From Burkholderiaceae bacterium (lineage in GTDB: Bacteria; Pseudomonadota; Gammaproteobacteria; Burkholderiales; Burkholderiaceae_E): a stretch of 64,000 nt of DNA. The position numbers and the translations under genes were made by a program. Below, piece after piece: positions 8,721 through 17,572 of this stretch. The notes beneath the pieces were generated by a model that worked only from the letters and a program-made list of their open reading frames with translations, did not search any database and was not told where the DNA came from. Where the stretch lies: NCBI GenBank assembly GCA_024235875.1, contig JACKLP010000007.1:1-64000 (forward strand), in the 5' to 3' direction. Numbering within the stretch: position 1 is the stretch's first letter; every line of letters starts with the position of its first letter.

Positions 8721-10202
8721 ATGAAAACAAAGACCTTCGCCTCGGTGGCCTTCATTCCGATGATGCTGCTGGCGGCACCCGCCTGGGGCTACGACTTGCT
8801 ACAGGCCTTCACGGACGCCGAGGGCTACGACGCCCAGTTGATGAGCGCCCGTGCCACGCTGTCGGCGGCGCGCGAACGTGTACCGCAGGCGAAGGCCGGA
8901 TTGTTGCCAAGCGTCTCGGCGAGTGCCGGCGTGAATCGTCAGTACGCCGATACCAACATCGCGCCGACGCGCAACTACACCGCCCAGACCTACGGGATCA
9001 ACCTGTCGTACCCGCTTTACCGGCGCCAGAACGTAGAAGCCTACGAACAAAGCAAGCTGCAACTCACGCTCGGCGAAGCGCAGTACGCCCAGGCCAAGCA
9101 GGATCTGATCGTCCGGGTCGCCCAGGCCTACATGGACCTGCTGGCGGCGCAGGACAACCTCACGACCATCCTGGCGCAAAAGAAGGCGATCGGCGAGCAG
9201 CTCGCCGCCGCGAAGCGCAATTTCGAGGTGGGCACGGCCACCGTCACCGATCAGCAGGAGGCGCAGGCGCGCTACGACCTTGCCATCGCTCAGGAGCTGG
9301 CCGCGCGAAACGAGCTCGACATTCGCCGCTCCGCGCTCACACAGCTCACCGGAAAGCCGGTCGACGAGGTCAAGGTGGTCCGTAGCGACGTCACGCTGCA
9401 GCCGCCCACCCCGAGCGTCGAATCCGAGTGGGTGACAGCCGCTCGCCGCGACAACTACGTCGTTCAGCAGGCGCGTGTCGGCGCCGAGATCGCGCGTCGC
9501 GAGATCGACCGACAGCGCTATGCGCACCACCCGACCGTCGATGTCGTGGGCCAGCTCGCGCACGCACGCAACGCGTCCACCACCGTGCCGAACCTGAACA
9601 GCAACACCGCATCACTGGGATTGCAACTTGCGATTCCGCTCTATTCGGGTGGCGGTATCGATGCCCGCGTGCGCGAGGCCGCGGCCAACAAGGACAAGGC
9701 CGAGGCCGACATCGAGGTCGCGGGCCGACAGGCCGAGCAGTCCACGCGGCAGGCCTTCCTGGGCGTGCGCAGTGGCCTGGCCCAGGTACGCGCCCTCGAA
9801 GCCGCATACCGCTCGAGCCGCCTCGCACTGGAATCGAACAAGCTCGGCTACCAGGTCGGCGTTCGCATCAACGTCGATGTGCTCAATGCGCAGCAACAGC
9901 TCTTCTCCACTCAGCGCGACATGCTCAAGGCTCGCTACGACGTGCTGCTCAACGGCCTGCGGCTGAAGGCCTCGACGGGCACGCTGACGGACGCCGACGT
10001 GCGCGCGGTCAACGCCTTGCTGGTCGAGCGCAGCGAGTCCGGCGAACTGGTGGCCCCGGCGACCCAACCGGCGGCCGCACCTTCGTCGAATGCCGCACAG
10101 CCGCCGGCGAACAACGGCACCGGCATCCAGCCGCCGGCACGGCGCCGCCCGGCCCCCGGTGACCGCCAGCGCGGCGGGCGGCTTCTCAAGCCACGCCTGT
10201 AA
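8721..10202 (+). CDS. tolC: TolC-family outer membrane efflux/secretion protein
   Basis: A 493-residue outer-membrane factor. The signal peptide (MKTKTFASVAFIPMM to AAPAWG) is followed by YDLLQAFTDAEGYD, the usual mature start. Two repeated coiled-coil/beta units follow, with markers SYPLYRRQN in the first and LAIPLYSGGG in the second. The Gln/Ala-rich helices AQDNLTTILAQKKAIGEQL are typical of the periplasmic tunnel. The C-terminal 60 residues are Pro/Ala-rich and end in a very basic tail. The ATG at 8721 is selected because it begins the signal peptide. It acts as the outer-membrane exit of a tripartite efflux or type I secretion system whose inner-membrane parts are not in the window. Confidence 0.9.
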   Translation: MKTKTFASVAFIPMMLLAAPAWGYDLLQAFTDAEGYDAQLMSARATLSAARERVPQAKAGLLPSVSASAGVNRQYADTNIAPTRNYTAQTYGINLSYPLYRRQNVEAYEQSKLQLTLGEAQYAQAKQDLIVRVAQAYMDLLAAQDNLTTILAQKKAIGEQLAAAKRNFEVGTATVTDQQEAQARYDLAIAQELAARNELDIRRSALTQLTGKPVDEVKVVRSDVTLQPPTPSVESEWVTAARRDNYVVQQARVGAEIARREIDRQRYAHHPTVDVVGQLAHARNASTTVPNLNSNTASLGLQLAIPLYSGGGIDARVREAAANKDKAEADIEVAGRQAEQSTRQAFLGVRSGLAQVRALEAAYRSSRLALESNKLGYQVGVRINVDVLNAQQQLFSTQRDMLKARYDVLLNGLRLKASTGTLTDADVRAVNALLVERSESGELVAPATQPAAAPSSNAAQPPANNGTGIQPPARRRPAPGDRQRGGRLLKPRL

Positions 10203-10246
10203 GCCCGACGCCGCTCGACGCGCAGGATCCGACCATGCAGCACGCG

Positions 10247-11575
10247 TCAGGCGTCGGCGAACCCGAGTAGCGCCTCGAGCGTGCGCCGAGTCGCGCCACG
10301 GTGGGCGTTGGCGAACGCCAGTGCGTCCTGGCTGGCATGGCCCCTGGCCTGCGCATCGGAGACCAGCGCCAGCGCGCTTTGCACGGCGGCCTGCGCATCC
10401 GGGACCCTGATCGCCGCGCCGGCGCTCACCGCCGCATTCGCGGCGGCCTCGAAGTTGTAGGTGTTCGGCCCGACCACGACCGGCACGCCGAGCGCGCAGG
10501 GCTCGATCAGGTTCTGTCCCCCGAAGGGCAGCAGGCTGCCGCCGATCACGGCGGCGTCCGCCATCGTGTAGTAGGCGCTCATCTCGCCCATCGAATCGCC
10601 CAGCAGCACGTCGATCGCCGCCCAGTCCGGCATCTGCCCGGCTGCCACCGCCGAGCGGCGCGACCAGCGCAGCCCGCTCGCCTCGATGAGACGGGCGATC
10701 TCGTCGAATCGCTGCGGATGACGCGGAACGATCACCAGCAAGGCGCCCGCCGTGGCCTGCCGCCAGGCGGCCAGGAACAGCGCTTCCTCGCCGTCGCGAC
10801 TGCTCGCGAAGACGACCACCGGGCGCACACCGCTGCACTGGCGCCATTGCCTGCCCATCGCCTGTGAAGCGGCATCCGGCACCACGTCGAACTTGAGGTT
10901 GCCGGTCACGACCACATCGCGACGCCCGAGTTCGGCCAGCCGCCGGGCATCGACGTCGGTCTGTGCGAGCACGCCGGCAAGTCTTGCGAGCGCAGGTTCG
11001 ATCAACCAGCGCCAGCGCAGGCCCTTGCGCAGCGACACCGCGGACAGACGCGCGTTGGCCAGCACCAGCGGGATTCCCTGCCTGCGCGCGGCATGCGTCA
11101 GGTTGGGCCATAGCTCGGTCTCGAGCAGCACACCCAGGCATGGACGCCAGTGCGCGAGGAATCGACGCATCGCGCCCGGATAGTCGTAGGGAAGCAGCGC
11201 ATGGCGGACCCGATCGCCGAACAAGGCATGCGCGGTCTCCAGCCCGGTCGGCGTCATGTGCGTCAGCAAGACCTCGATGGGCGCTGCTTCGGAACCGAGT
11301 CGCGCGAGCAAGGCCTCGACCAGCGGCTGGGCCGCCCGCGTCTCGCCGACCGAAACCGCATGCAACCAGATCATGCGCCGCGGTGCCGGCGCCGGCGCAC
11401 GGTAGCGTCCGAATCGCTCGGCGAGGTGCGCTCGATACGCCGGCTGGCGCCTGGAGCGCCACAGCAGGGATGCCAGCACGAGCGGTGTCGCGAGCCACCA
11501 TGCCAGGCTGTACAGAATCCGCGCGACACCCGCGGGGCCTGCGCCGATCGGACGGCGGGGCGCCGGCGGGCTCAA
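10247..11575 (-). CDS. waaA: 3-deoxy-D-manno-octulosonic acid (Kdo) transferase
   Basis: A 442-residue GT30 enzyme that adds Kdo from CMP-Kdo to lipid IVA at the inner membrane, the first step of LPS core assembly. An N-terminal membrane anchor (ARILYSLAWWLATPLVLASLL) is followed by the signature WLHAVSVGETRAAQPLVEAL and LLETELWPN. The CMP-binding half contains FGGQNLIEPCALGVPV. The start is a TTG at 11575 that overlaps the waaC stop, so translation is probably coupled. This is the last gene of the long minus-strand run and is convergent with the tolC-like gene. Confidence 0.92.
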   Translation of the reverse strand: MSPPAPRRPIGAGPAGVARILYSLAWWLATPLVLASLLWRSRRQPAYRAHLAERFGRYRAPAPAPRRMIWLHAVSVGETRAAQPLVEALLARLGSEAAPIEVLLTHMTPTGLETAHALFGDRVRHALLPYDYPGAMRRFLAHWRPCLGVLLETELWPNLTHAARRQGIPLVLANARLSAVSLRKGLRWRWLIEPALARLAGVLAQTDVDARRLAELGRRDVVVTGNLKFDVVPDAASQAMGRQWRQCSGVRPVVVFASSRDGEEALFLAAWRQATAGALLVIVPRHPQRFDEIARLIEASGLRWSRRSAVAAGQMPDWAAIDVLLGDSMGEMSAYYTMADAAVIGGSLLPFGGQNLIEPCALGVPVVVGPNTYNFEAAANAAVSAGAAIRVPDAQAAVQSALALVSDAQARGHASQDALAFANAHRGATRRTLEALLGFADA

Positions 11576-12564
11576 GGCTTACTGGCGCCGAAGGCGCCCA
11601 GGGTCTGCAAGGTGGCGAGGACTTCGTCGGTCGCGGGCCAGTGCCCATCGCTGCCGAGCCCCTTGACGCGCGGCGACCAGTACGGTCCAAAGCGCCAGGC
11701 CGGTGTGCTGGCGAACAAGGCAGCCGTCGGTACGTCGAGCGCGGCGGCCAGATGGGTCAGCCCGGTATCGACACCGACCACACCGGCTGCACCGGCGATC
11801 AACGAGGCACAGTCTCGCAGCCGCATGCGAGGTGCCACCGTCGCGTTCGGGCTGGCGTCGGCAAGCATCCGGGCACGTTCATGTTCGGCGTTGGAACCCC
11901 AGGGAAGAATGCTGCGCAGACCCATCTCGCCGAGCCGGGCAATCAGTGCCTGCCAGCGTTCGATCGGCCACTCCTTCTCGGCCCGCGAGGTCGCGTGCAG
12001 CAACACGAAATACCCGCCCGAGCCGGCACCGATCGCAAGCGCCGCGGCGAGCGCCGGATCGATGGGGGGTGCCGCCAGTTCGAAGCGAGGCAGGCCTTCC
12101 ACCGGATAGCCGAAGGCCTGGCCCGCCAGCGAGCGCAGCCGCTCGATCGCGTGCGACTGCATGTCGACCCGGTAGCGCCGCGAATAGGCCAGCGCGGCCA
12201 GTGGCTCGCGCGCGCTGGAGAAGGAGAATCCGACACGCGGTCCACGCATCCAGCCGGCCACCATCACGCTCTTGTAGAGCCCCTGCAGATCGAGCACACA
12301 GTCGTAGCGGTATTGAGAGAGCCGACGGCGTGCCTCGCGCCGCTCGCGGCGCACGGGCAAGGACCACCATGCACGTCGCCAGCGCCGCAAGGCGATCGGC
12401 AAGACCTGCTCGACACCGGGATGCAGCGCGGGCAGGTCGGCGAACGCTTCCTCGACGACCCAGTCGATTCGCGCATTGGGCAGCGCGCACCGCAGGTCGG
12501 TGACGACGGGCAAGGCGTGTACGACATCGCCCATCGAGCTGGTCTTGATCAGTGCGATCCGCAC
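11572..12564 (-). CDS. waaC: LPS heptosyltransferase I
   Basis: A 330-residue GT9 enzyme that transfers the first L-glycero-D-manno-heptose to Kdo in the LPS inner core. The N-terminal ALIKTSSMGDVVHALPVV and CVLDLQGLYKS are characteristic of WaaC. The C-terminal half carries ATSRAEKEWP and VGVDTGLTHLAAALDVPT. The start is a GTG at 12564. The 3' end overlaps the waaA start. A 79-base gap without a gene separates it from the phosphomannomutase gene upstream. Confidence 0.93.
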   Translation of the reverse strand: MRIALIKTSSMGDVVHALPVVTDLRCALPNARIDWVVEEAFADLPALHPGVEQVLPIALRRWRRAWWSLPVRRERREARRRLSQYRYDCVLDLQGLYKSVMVAGWMRGPRVGFSFSSAREPLAALAYSRRYRVDMQSHAIERLRSLAGQAFGYPVEGLPRFELAAPPIDPALAAALAIGAGSGGYFVLLHATSRAEKEWPIERWQALIARLGEMGLRSILPWGSNAEHERARMLADASPNATVAPRMRLRDCASLIAGAAGVVGVDTGLTHLAAALDVPTAALFASTPAWRFGPYWSPRVKGLGSDGHWPATDEVLATLQTLGAFGASKP

Positions 12565-12643
12565 TCGGCCGGTCCGGGTAAAACCCGGATTCTATTACCG
12601 GGGGCAAGCATCGCGCAGACCGACGATGCGATCGAAGCCGCCG

Positions 12644-14044
12644 TCAGAATGGCAGGTCGGCGTCCGGTCGGATCGCAAGGATGGCGGCACGCATGTCGGC
12701 CTGGATCCGCGCCAAGGCCACGGCGTTGTCGGCTTCGAACCGCAGCACGACGACTGGCGTCGTGTTCGAGGGCCGTGCCAGCCCGAAGCCATCCGGATAC
12801 TCGACCCGCACGCCGTCGATCGTCACGACCTCGACGGCATCGGGGAAGCGAGCCTCGCGGCGCAGCCGTTCCACCAGGTCGAAGTTCTCGCCTTCGTCAA
12901 GCCAAAGCTGCAGCTCGGGGGTGGTCGTCGCGTCGGGCAACGCATTGAGCACGGCGCTCGGGTCGTCGCTGCGACTGAGGATCTCGAGCAGGCGCGCGCC
13001 GGCGTACAGCCCGTCATCGAATCCGTACCAGCGTTCCTTGAAGAACACATGGCCGCTCATCTCGCCGGCCAGCGGCGCGCCGGTCTCCTTGAGCTTGGCC
13101 TTGACGAGCGAGTGCCCGGTGCGCCACATGAGCGGCACGCCGCCATGTTGCCGGACCCAGGAAGCGACGTTGCGCGAACACTTCACGTCATAGATGATCT
13201 GCCCGCCGGGCTCGCGCGATAGCACGTCCTGGGCGAACAGCATCAGCTGTCGATCGGGATAGATGATCGCGCCGTCACGCGTGACCACGCCGAGGCGGTC
13301 GCCGTCGCCATCGAATGCAAGCCCGACCTCGGCATCGGTCCGGCTCAGCGCACGCACCAGGTCTTGCAGGTTCTCGGGATGCGCGGGATCGGGATGATGG
13401 TTGGGAAAGTTCCCGTCGACATCGCAGAACAGCTCGACCACTTCGCAGCCCAGGCGCCGGTATAGCGGCGCAGCCAGTGCGCCGGCTACGCCGTTGCCGC
13501 AGTCGATCGCGATTCGCATCGGTCGCGCCAACCGCACGTCCGAGGCGATTCGGGACAGATAGCGCTCGGACAGGTCGAGCCGGCGAACGCGGCCCTTCGC
13601 TCCCCCGGAGAGCCGCTGCTCGAAGCCGGGCTCGACGATCGCGTCATGGAGCGCGCGGATCTCGTCGCCGTAGAGGGTGTCGCCGGCCAGCATCATCTTC
13701 AGGCCGTTGTACTCGGGTGGGTTGTGACTACCGGTCACGGCGACGCCGGAGCCGGTACCGAGCTCGTAGGTGGCGAAATAGACCACCGGTGTCGGCACCA
13801 TGCCGATGTCGACGACGTCGACGCCGGCGGCCGTGATTCCTTCAGCCAGGGCGGACGACAGCCGCGGGCCGGACAGGCGCCCGTCGCGACCGATCACGAT
13901 CTCGCGTACGCCGCTTCGAGCGCCGGCAAGGCCGAGCGCGGCACCGATGGCATGCACGACAGGCTCGCTCAGCGTCTTGTCGACGATGCCGCGGATGTCA
14001 TAGGCCTTGAAGATCGAAGCGTCGGGTGTGATGGCATTGTGCAT
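12644..14044 (-). CDS. algC: Phosphomannomutase/phosphoglucomutase (AlgC type)
   Basis: A 466-residue alpha-D-phosphohexomutase that interconverts mannose- or glucose-6-phosphate and the 1-phosphates, feeding GDP-mannose or UDP-glucose synthesis. The catalytic phosphoserine loop TGSHNPPEYNGLK is at about 104-116 (Ser106). The magnesium-binding DGDGDR is in the middle, and the sugar-ring motif GEMSGHVFF follows. The length equals AlgC. The ATG at 14044 begins MHNAITPDASIFKAYDIRG, the conserved N-terminus, so the longer upstream frame is rejected. It lies inside the polysaccharide operon and probably supplies precursors for it and for LPS. Confidence 0.9.
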   Translation of the reverse strand: MHNAITPDASIFKAYDIRGIVDKTLSEPVVHAIGAALGLAGARSGVREIVIGRDGRLSGPRLSSALAEGITAAGVDVVDIGMVPTPVVYFATYELGTGSGVAVTGSHNPPEYNGLKMMLAGDTLYGDEIRALHDAIVEPGFEQRLSGGAKGRVRRLDLSERYLSRIASDVRLARPMRIAIDCGNGVAGALAAPLYRRLGCEVVELFCDVDGNFPNHHPDPAHPENLQDLVRALSRTDAEVGLAFDGDGDRLGVVTRDGAIIYPDRQLMLFAQDVLSREPGGQIIYDVKCSRNVASWVRQHGGVPLMWRTGHSLVKAKLKETGAPLAGEMSGHVFFKERWYGFDDGLYAGARLLEILSRSDDPSAVLNALPDATTTPELQLWLDEGENFDLVERLRREARFPDAVEVVTIDGVRVEYPDGFGLARPSNTTPVVVLRFEADNAVALARIQADMRAAILAIRPDADLPF

Positions 14045-14214
14045 GGGGTCACTGGGGTCGGATCGGACGGATTCGGACGCGGCGGCGGCAGCCGCCGGCC
14101 TGAAGATCCTAATACGCGGGCCCGGCGGCGGCTTCGGGCAGGCGACCGAAGGCGGGCGTGGGCCGCGCGTGCGGCCCATGCGAGCATGATCCGCCCGCGG
14201 CCGGCGCTGGCCGT

Positions 14215-15099
14215 TCAGGTCGCCTTGGACGCAATGCCGGTGGGATGAAAACCGCGCGGCGCATAGCCGAAATCCCGGACCGCATCGGCATGATCGACGA
14301 TCAGGTCGCGAAAGGCCCTGGCGGCCATGTCCTCGGTGACGAACGCGAACCGCGGCCAGCGGCGCGCTGTGCGAATTGCCGCCCGGTAGAACCGCAGCGG
14401 CACCGGCAACAGGATCGGCGTCCGCCCTTCCGCGCGGAAAAGTCGACGCACCATGGCCGGGTAGTCCAGCGTCTCGCCGCCGCCCAGGTTGTAGGCGCGA
14501 CCGAAACTGGGCCGGCAATCGAGTGCAGCGACGCAGGCCGCCGCCAGATCATCGGCATGCACCGGCTGTCGCAATCCATGAGCCCCGATCGGAACCGGAA
14601 AGCAATGAAACTGGCGAATGAAGCGACGGATGAAGGCCACGTTCAGGTCGAGCCCCGCGCCGTAGACCATGGTCGGACGAAACAGCGTCCATGCGATTCC
14701 GGATCCCTCGGCCAGCCGTCGATACGCCTCCTCGGCGGCGATTTGTTGCGCGACGAAGTCGCGCTCGATCTCGGCCTCGGCATCCTGCTTGGAGAAGCGC
14801 CCGGACGAACCGAAGGCGATCATCCGCGACACGCCGAGGCTTCGAGCCATCTCGACGACCTGGTCGATGATGGGCAGCGGCGCCAGGTTCACCAGCGCGT
14901 CGGCCGATGCCAATGGCGGCACGAAGCGGCCCGAGCCGGGCTCGTAGACATGGACGGCGCCCGCGCCGGCATCGGGCTCACGCGCGCCGCGACCGATGGC
15001 CGCGGCCTCGAAGCCGGCCTGGCGCAAGCGGGGCAACAGAAAGCGGCCGATCTGGCTGCTCGCGCCGACCACCGCAACACGCCTGACCGGTCGAGTCAT
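14215..15099 (-). CDS. NAD-dependent epimerase/dehydratase (extended SDR)
   Basis: A 294-residue short-chain dehydrogenase-like protein with an N-terminal dinucleotide fold. The motif is VVGASSQIGRFLL, GxSxxG-like rather than the strict GxxGxxG. Downstream markers are AFGSSGRFSK, then FRPTMVYGAG and AYNLGGGETLDYPAM, typical of nucleotide-sugar epimerases and reductases. The usual YxxxK appears altered (EEAYRRLAEG), so the catalytic competence of the standard SDR type is uncertain. The ATG overlaps the stop of the upstream glycosyltransferase (ATGA). WbuB-type glycosyltransferases and such reductases often occur together in aminodeoxysugar pathways, and the exact substrate is unknown. Confidence 0.7.
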   Translation of the reverse strand: MTRPVRRVAVVGASSQIGRFLLPRLRQAGFEAAAIGRGAREPDAGAGAVHVYEPGSGRFVPPLASADALVNLAPLPIIDQVVEMARSLGVSRMIAFGSSGRFSKQDAEAEIERDFVAQQIAAEEAYRRLAEGSGIAWTLFRPTMVYGAGLDLNVAFIRRFIRQFHCFPVPIGAHGLRQPVHADDLAAACVAALDCRPSFGRAYNLGGGETLDYPAMVRRLFRAEGRTPILLPVPLRFYRAAIRTARRWPRFAFVTEDMAARAFRDLIVDHADAVRDFGYAPRGFHPTGIASKAT

Positions 15100-16340
15100 G
15101 CGCGCTCGCGTCGCGACGCGACGACTTCCTCGAGGATGCCGGCAAGCTTCTCGCGCAGGCGGCGCGCATCGAAATGCGCTGCGACGTGTGCGCGGCCTCG
15201 TCTTCCCATCGCTTGCGCGGCATCGGGATCGCCGAGAACATGCGTGATGCGCTCGGCGAGCGCCTGGTCGTCGTCCGGCTCGAAGCAAACGCCGGCCCCG
15301 GCCTGCTCGAGGATCGCAGCCCCCTCCCCGCGCAGGCCCGCGACGACCGGGCGCTCGCAGGCCATGTAATCGAGCAGCTTCGTCGGGATCGCACCAGCGA
15401 ACAGCGGCACATCGCGCAATGTCACCAGGCACAGATCGGCAGCCGAGAGGAATGCGCTGGCGTCCCCCTTGGCGACCGGCGGCAGGACTTCGACATTGCC
15501 CAGTCCGAGCGCGTCGCGTTGCGAAATCGTCGCCTCGCGCTTGAGCCCGTCGCCGACGATCACGAAACGGATGTCGGCGCGATCGCGAAGCCGCTCGGCG
15601 GCACGCAGGATCACCGGCATGTTGTTGGCCTCGCCGATCGCGCCGAAGTACATGACCACCCGACTGGCCTGCCAGCCACGGGATTCGCGTACCTGCGCCC
15701 TTCCGGCCGGGTCCATGCGCATGCGTTCGAGATCGACGCCGCAGGTCACCGTCGTCACGCGCCGGGCCGGCCAGCCACGTCCCACGATGTCGTCGCGGAT
15801 TCCCTCGGTCAGCGCGACAACCCGGTCCGACCGGCGATAGAGCGCACGCTCCATCATCGACATCAAGCCGATCAGCGCGCGGCTGCGAACGATGCCCAGC
15901 TCCACGGCCGATGCCGGCCAGAGGTCGCGTACCTCGAACACGAAGGCGCTGCGGCGCATGCGCGCGGCGACCAGCGCCGGGACCATCGGGAACAACGGTG
16001 GCGACGAGGAGAACACCACGTCGGGACGCGGCGCCAACAGCAAGCCGATCGGCGCCCCGATGGAGAAAGACACGAAGGCAAGCAGACGACCGAGGTAGCT
16101 CCGGTGCAACGCCGAGTAGGTGAACGTGCGGATCACCTCGACCGCGCCGTCGCGCTGGCGACGGATCAGTCGGCGATGCCACGGCGCTCGCGCGCCGTCG
16201 CGCCGCATGTAGCCCGTCTCGCCCGAGACCACCGTGACGCGATGCCCCAGATCGGCGAGATGATGCGCGTACTCGTAGACCAGCGAATGGCCCGGCTCGC
16301 CGTGTCCCTGGTAGTACTGGTAGACGATCGCGATGTTCAT
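15096..16340 (-). CDS. GT4-family glycosyltransferase, WbuB-like
   Basis: A 414-residue GT-B retaining glycosyltransferase. The N-terminal IVYQYYQGHGEPGHSLVYEYA resembles WbuB-type transferases that add aminodeoxy sugars. The acceptor half includes VVFSSSPPLFPMVPALVAA and FEVRDLWPASAVELG. The donor half contains TCGVDLERM, VVMYFGAIGEANN and the KLLDYMACERPVVAG motif, whose Glu is the nucleotide-sugar-binding residue of GT4. It is coupled by ATGA overlaps to the genes on both sides. It is cytoplasmic or peripheral at the inner membrane. The acceptor and sugar are unknown. Confidence 0.8.
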   Translation of the reverse strand: MNIAIVYQYYQGHGEPGHSLVYEYAHHLADLGHRVTVVSGETGYMRRDGARAPWHRRLIRRQRDGAVEVIRTFTYSALHRSYLGRLLAFVSFSIGAPIGLLLAPRPDVVFSSSPPLFPMVPALVAARMRRSAFVFEVRDLWPASAVELGIVRSRALIGLMSMMERALYRRSDRVVALTEGIRDDIVGRGWPARRVTTVTCGVDLERMRMDPAGRAQVRESRGWQASRVVMYFGAIGEANNMPVILRAAERLRDRADIRFVIVGDGLKREATISQRDALGLGNVEVLPPVAKGDASAFLSAADLCLVTLRDVPLFAGAIPTKLLDYMACERPVVAGLRGEGAAILEQAGAGVCFEPDDDQALAERITHVLGDPDAAQAMGRRGRAHVAAHFDARRLREKLAGILEEVVASRRERA

Positions 16341-17563
16341 CGCAGCGGTTCGTAGATTTGGACCAGTCGATCGGCCTCGCTGGCCCAGCAGACCGTCTCT
16401 GCGGCCCTGGCCGCGTTGGCACGCCAGCCCGCCAGTCGTTGCGGATCGGCGAACATCTCGTCGATCGCGGCCGCAAACGCATCGGCATCCGGATCGGCCA
16501 CCAGCAGGCCGATGTCATGCCCGCGTACGAACCGGGCGATCTCGGGAAGGTCGGAGCCGAGCACGGGGATTCCGGCCGCGATGAACTCGAACAGCTTGTT
16601 CGGCGAGCAGAAGTAGTTGTTCAGGCATTCGGCACGATACGGGACGACGCCGGCATCGGCGTCGACCGAATAGCCGAGCAACTCGTGTTGCGGCACGGCG
16701 GCCAGGAAGTGCACGCGGTCCTTGCGCGCACGCCGCTCCAGCGCATCGCGCAATCGACCATCGCCGAGCATCACCAGGTGGATCGAACGGTCCTGGACGC
16801 GCGCCATCGAATCGACCAGCGCATCGAGGTTGCGTCCCGAGATCAGGCCCCCCTGATAGAGCAGCACGCGAGCGCTGGCCGGCAATCCAAGGGCCGCGCG
16901 CAAGCGCCCCGTCGGGGCTCGTGCCGCCGGGGCCAGCGCTCGCTCGGCGTTCAGGATCACATGGACACGCGCCAGACCGTATCGGCGCTCGAGTTCGCGC
17001 GCAATCGACTCGTTGACGGTGATGACCGCATCGGCGCGCCCGATCAGGCTCGCCTCGAGACGACGCCAGCGTCGGGACAACCACCGCGGAAGATCCTGCT
17101 CGACAAAGAGCTCGTGGCTATCGTAGACGAGCTTCGCACCCCGCCGGGCAGCGGCATCGACCGCCACCGGCAACATGGGCAGATCGTGTGCCACCACCAC
17201 GTCGGCACGAAGGCCGGTGATCGTTGGCGCATAAAGCCGGGTGTAGAAGTTCTCGAGATCGACGAGGAATCGCCACGCCAGCGACTTGAGCAGACGCATC
17301 GCGACACCGTTCATCGGCAGGCGTCGTCGCACAGCCGCGTACCAGCGGATCACGCGCCCCTGGGCGGCAGCCCCCGAGTCGCGGCCAGCCTGCACGCGGC
17401 GTACGCCGGGCGGATCATCGACTTCCCCCAGTTCGACCGGCGCGCCGACGATCGTGACACGCCAGCCAGCTTTCTCGAGGCTGTCCCGCTCCAGCAGGAT
17501 GCGTCGGTCGATCTGGCGATCGGCCGTCAGCATCAGTACCGACGCTGGCTCGCGTTCGGCCAT
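16337..17563 (-). CDS. GT4-family glycosyltransferase
   Basis: A 408-residue GT-B glycosyltransferase. It starts SVLMLTADRQIDRRILLE, has AHDLPMLPVAV in the acceptor half and SPNKLFEFIAAGIPVLGSDL in the donor-binding half. Its N-terminus and donor motif resemble the first half of the larger fused glycosyltransferase at 21035-23968 (LCDDQQIDRRILQE and SPNKLFEFIAAGVPVIANDL). The two therefore look paralogous and may add related sugars. It lies nine bases after asnB and overlaps the next gene by ATGA. Confidence 0.8.
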   Translation of the reverse strand: MAEREPASVLMLTADRQIDRRILLERDSLEKAGWRVTIVGAPVELGEVDDPPGVRRVQAGRDSGAAAQGRVIRWYAAVRRRLPMNGVAMRLLKSLAWRFLVDLENFYTRLYAPTITGLRADVVVAHDLPMLPVAVDAAARRGAKLVYDSHELFVEQDLPRWLSRRWRRLEASLIGRADAVITVNESIARELERRYGLARVHVILNAERALAPAARAPTGRLRAALGLPASARVLLYQGGLISGRNLDALVDSMARVQDRSIHLVMLGDGRLRDALERRARKDRVHFLAAVPQHELLGYSVDADAGVVPYRAECLNNYFCSPNKLFEFIAAGIPVLGSDLPEIARFVRGHDIGLLVADPDADAFAAAIDEMFADPQRLAGWRANAARAAETVCWASEADRLVQIYEPLR

Positions 17564-17572
17564 CGAGCGCGC

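Noticed and set aside
9612..11690. Minus-strand frame of about 690 codons spanning the tolC-like gene end and waaA.
   Set aside because: The other frame holds an unambiguous waaA and the opposite strand a clear TolC-like protein.
14045..14214. Search for a gene in the 170-base gap between the SDR gene and the phosphomannomutase.
   Set aside because: Only short shadow frames without ribosome binding sites or family features.
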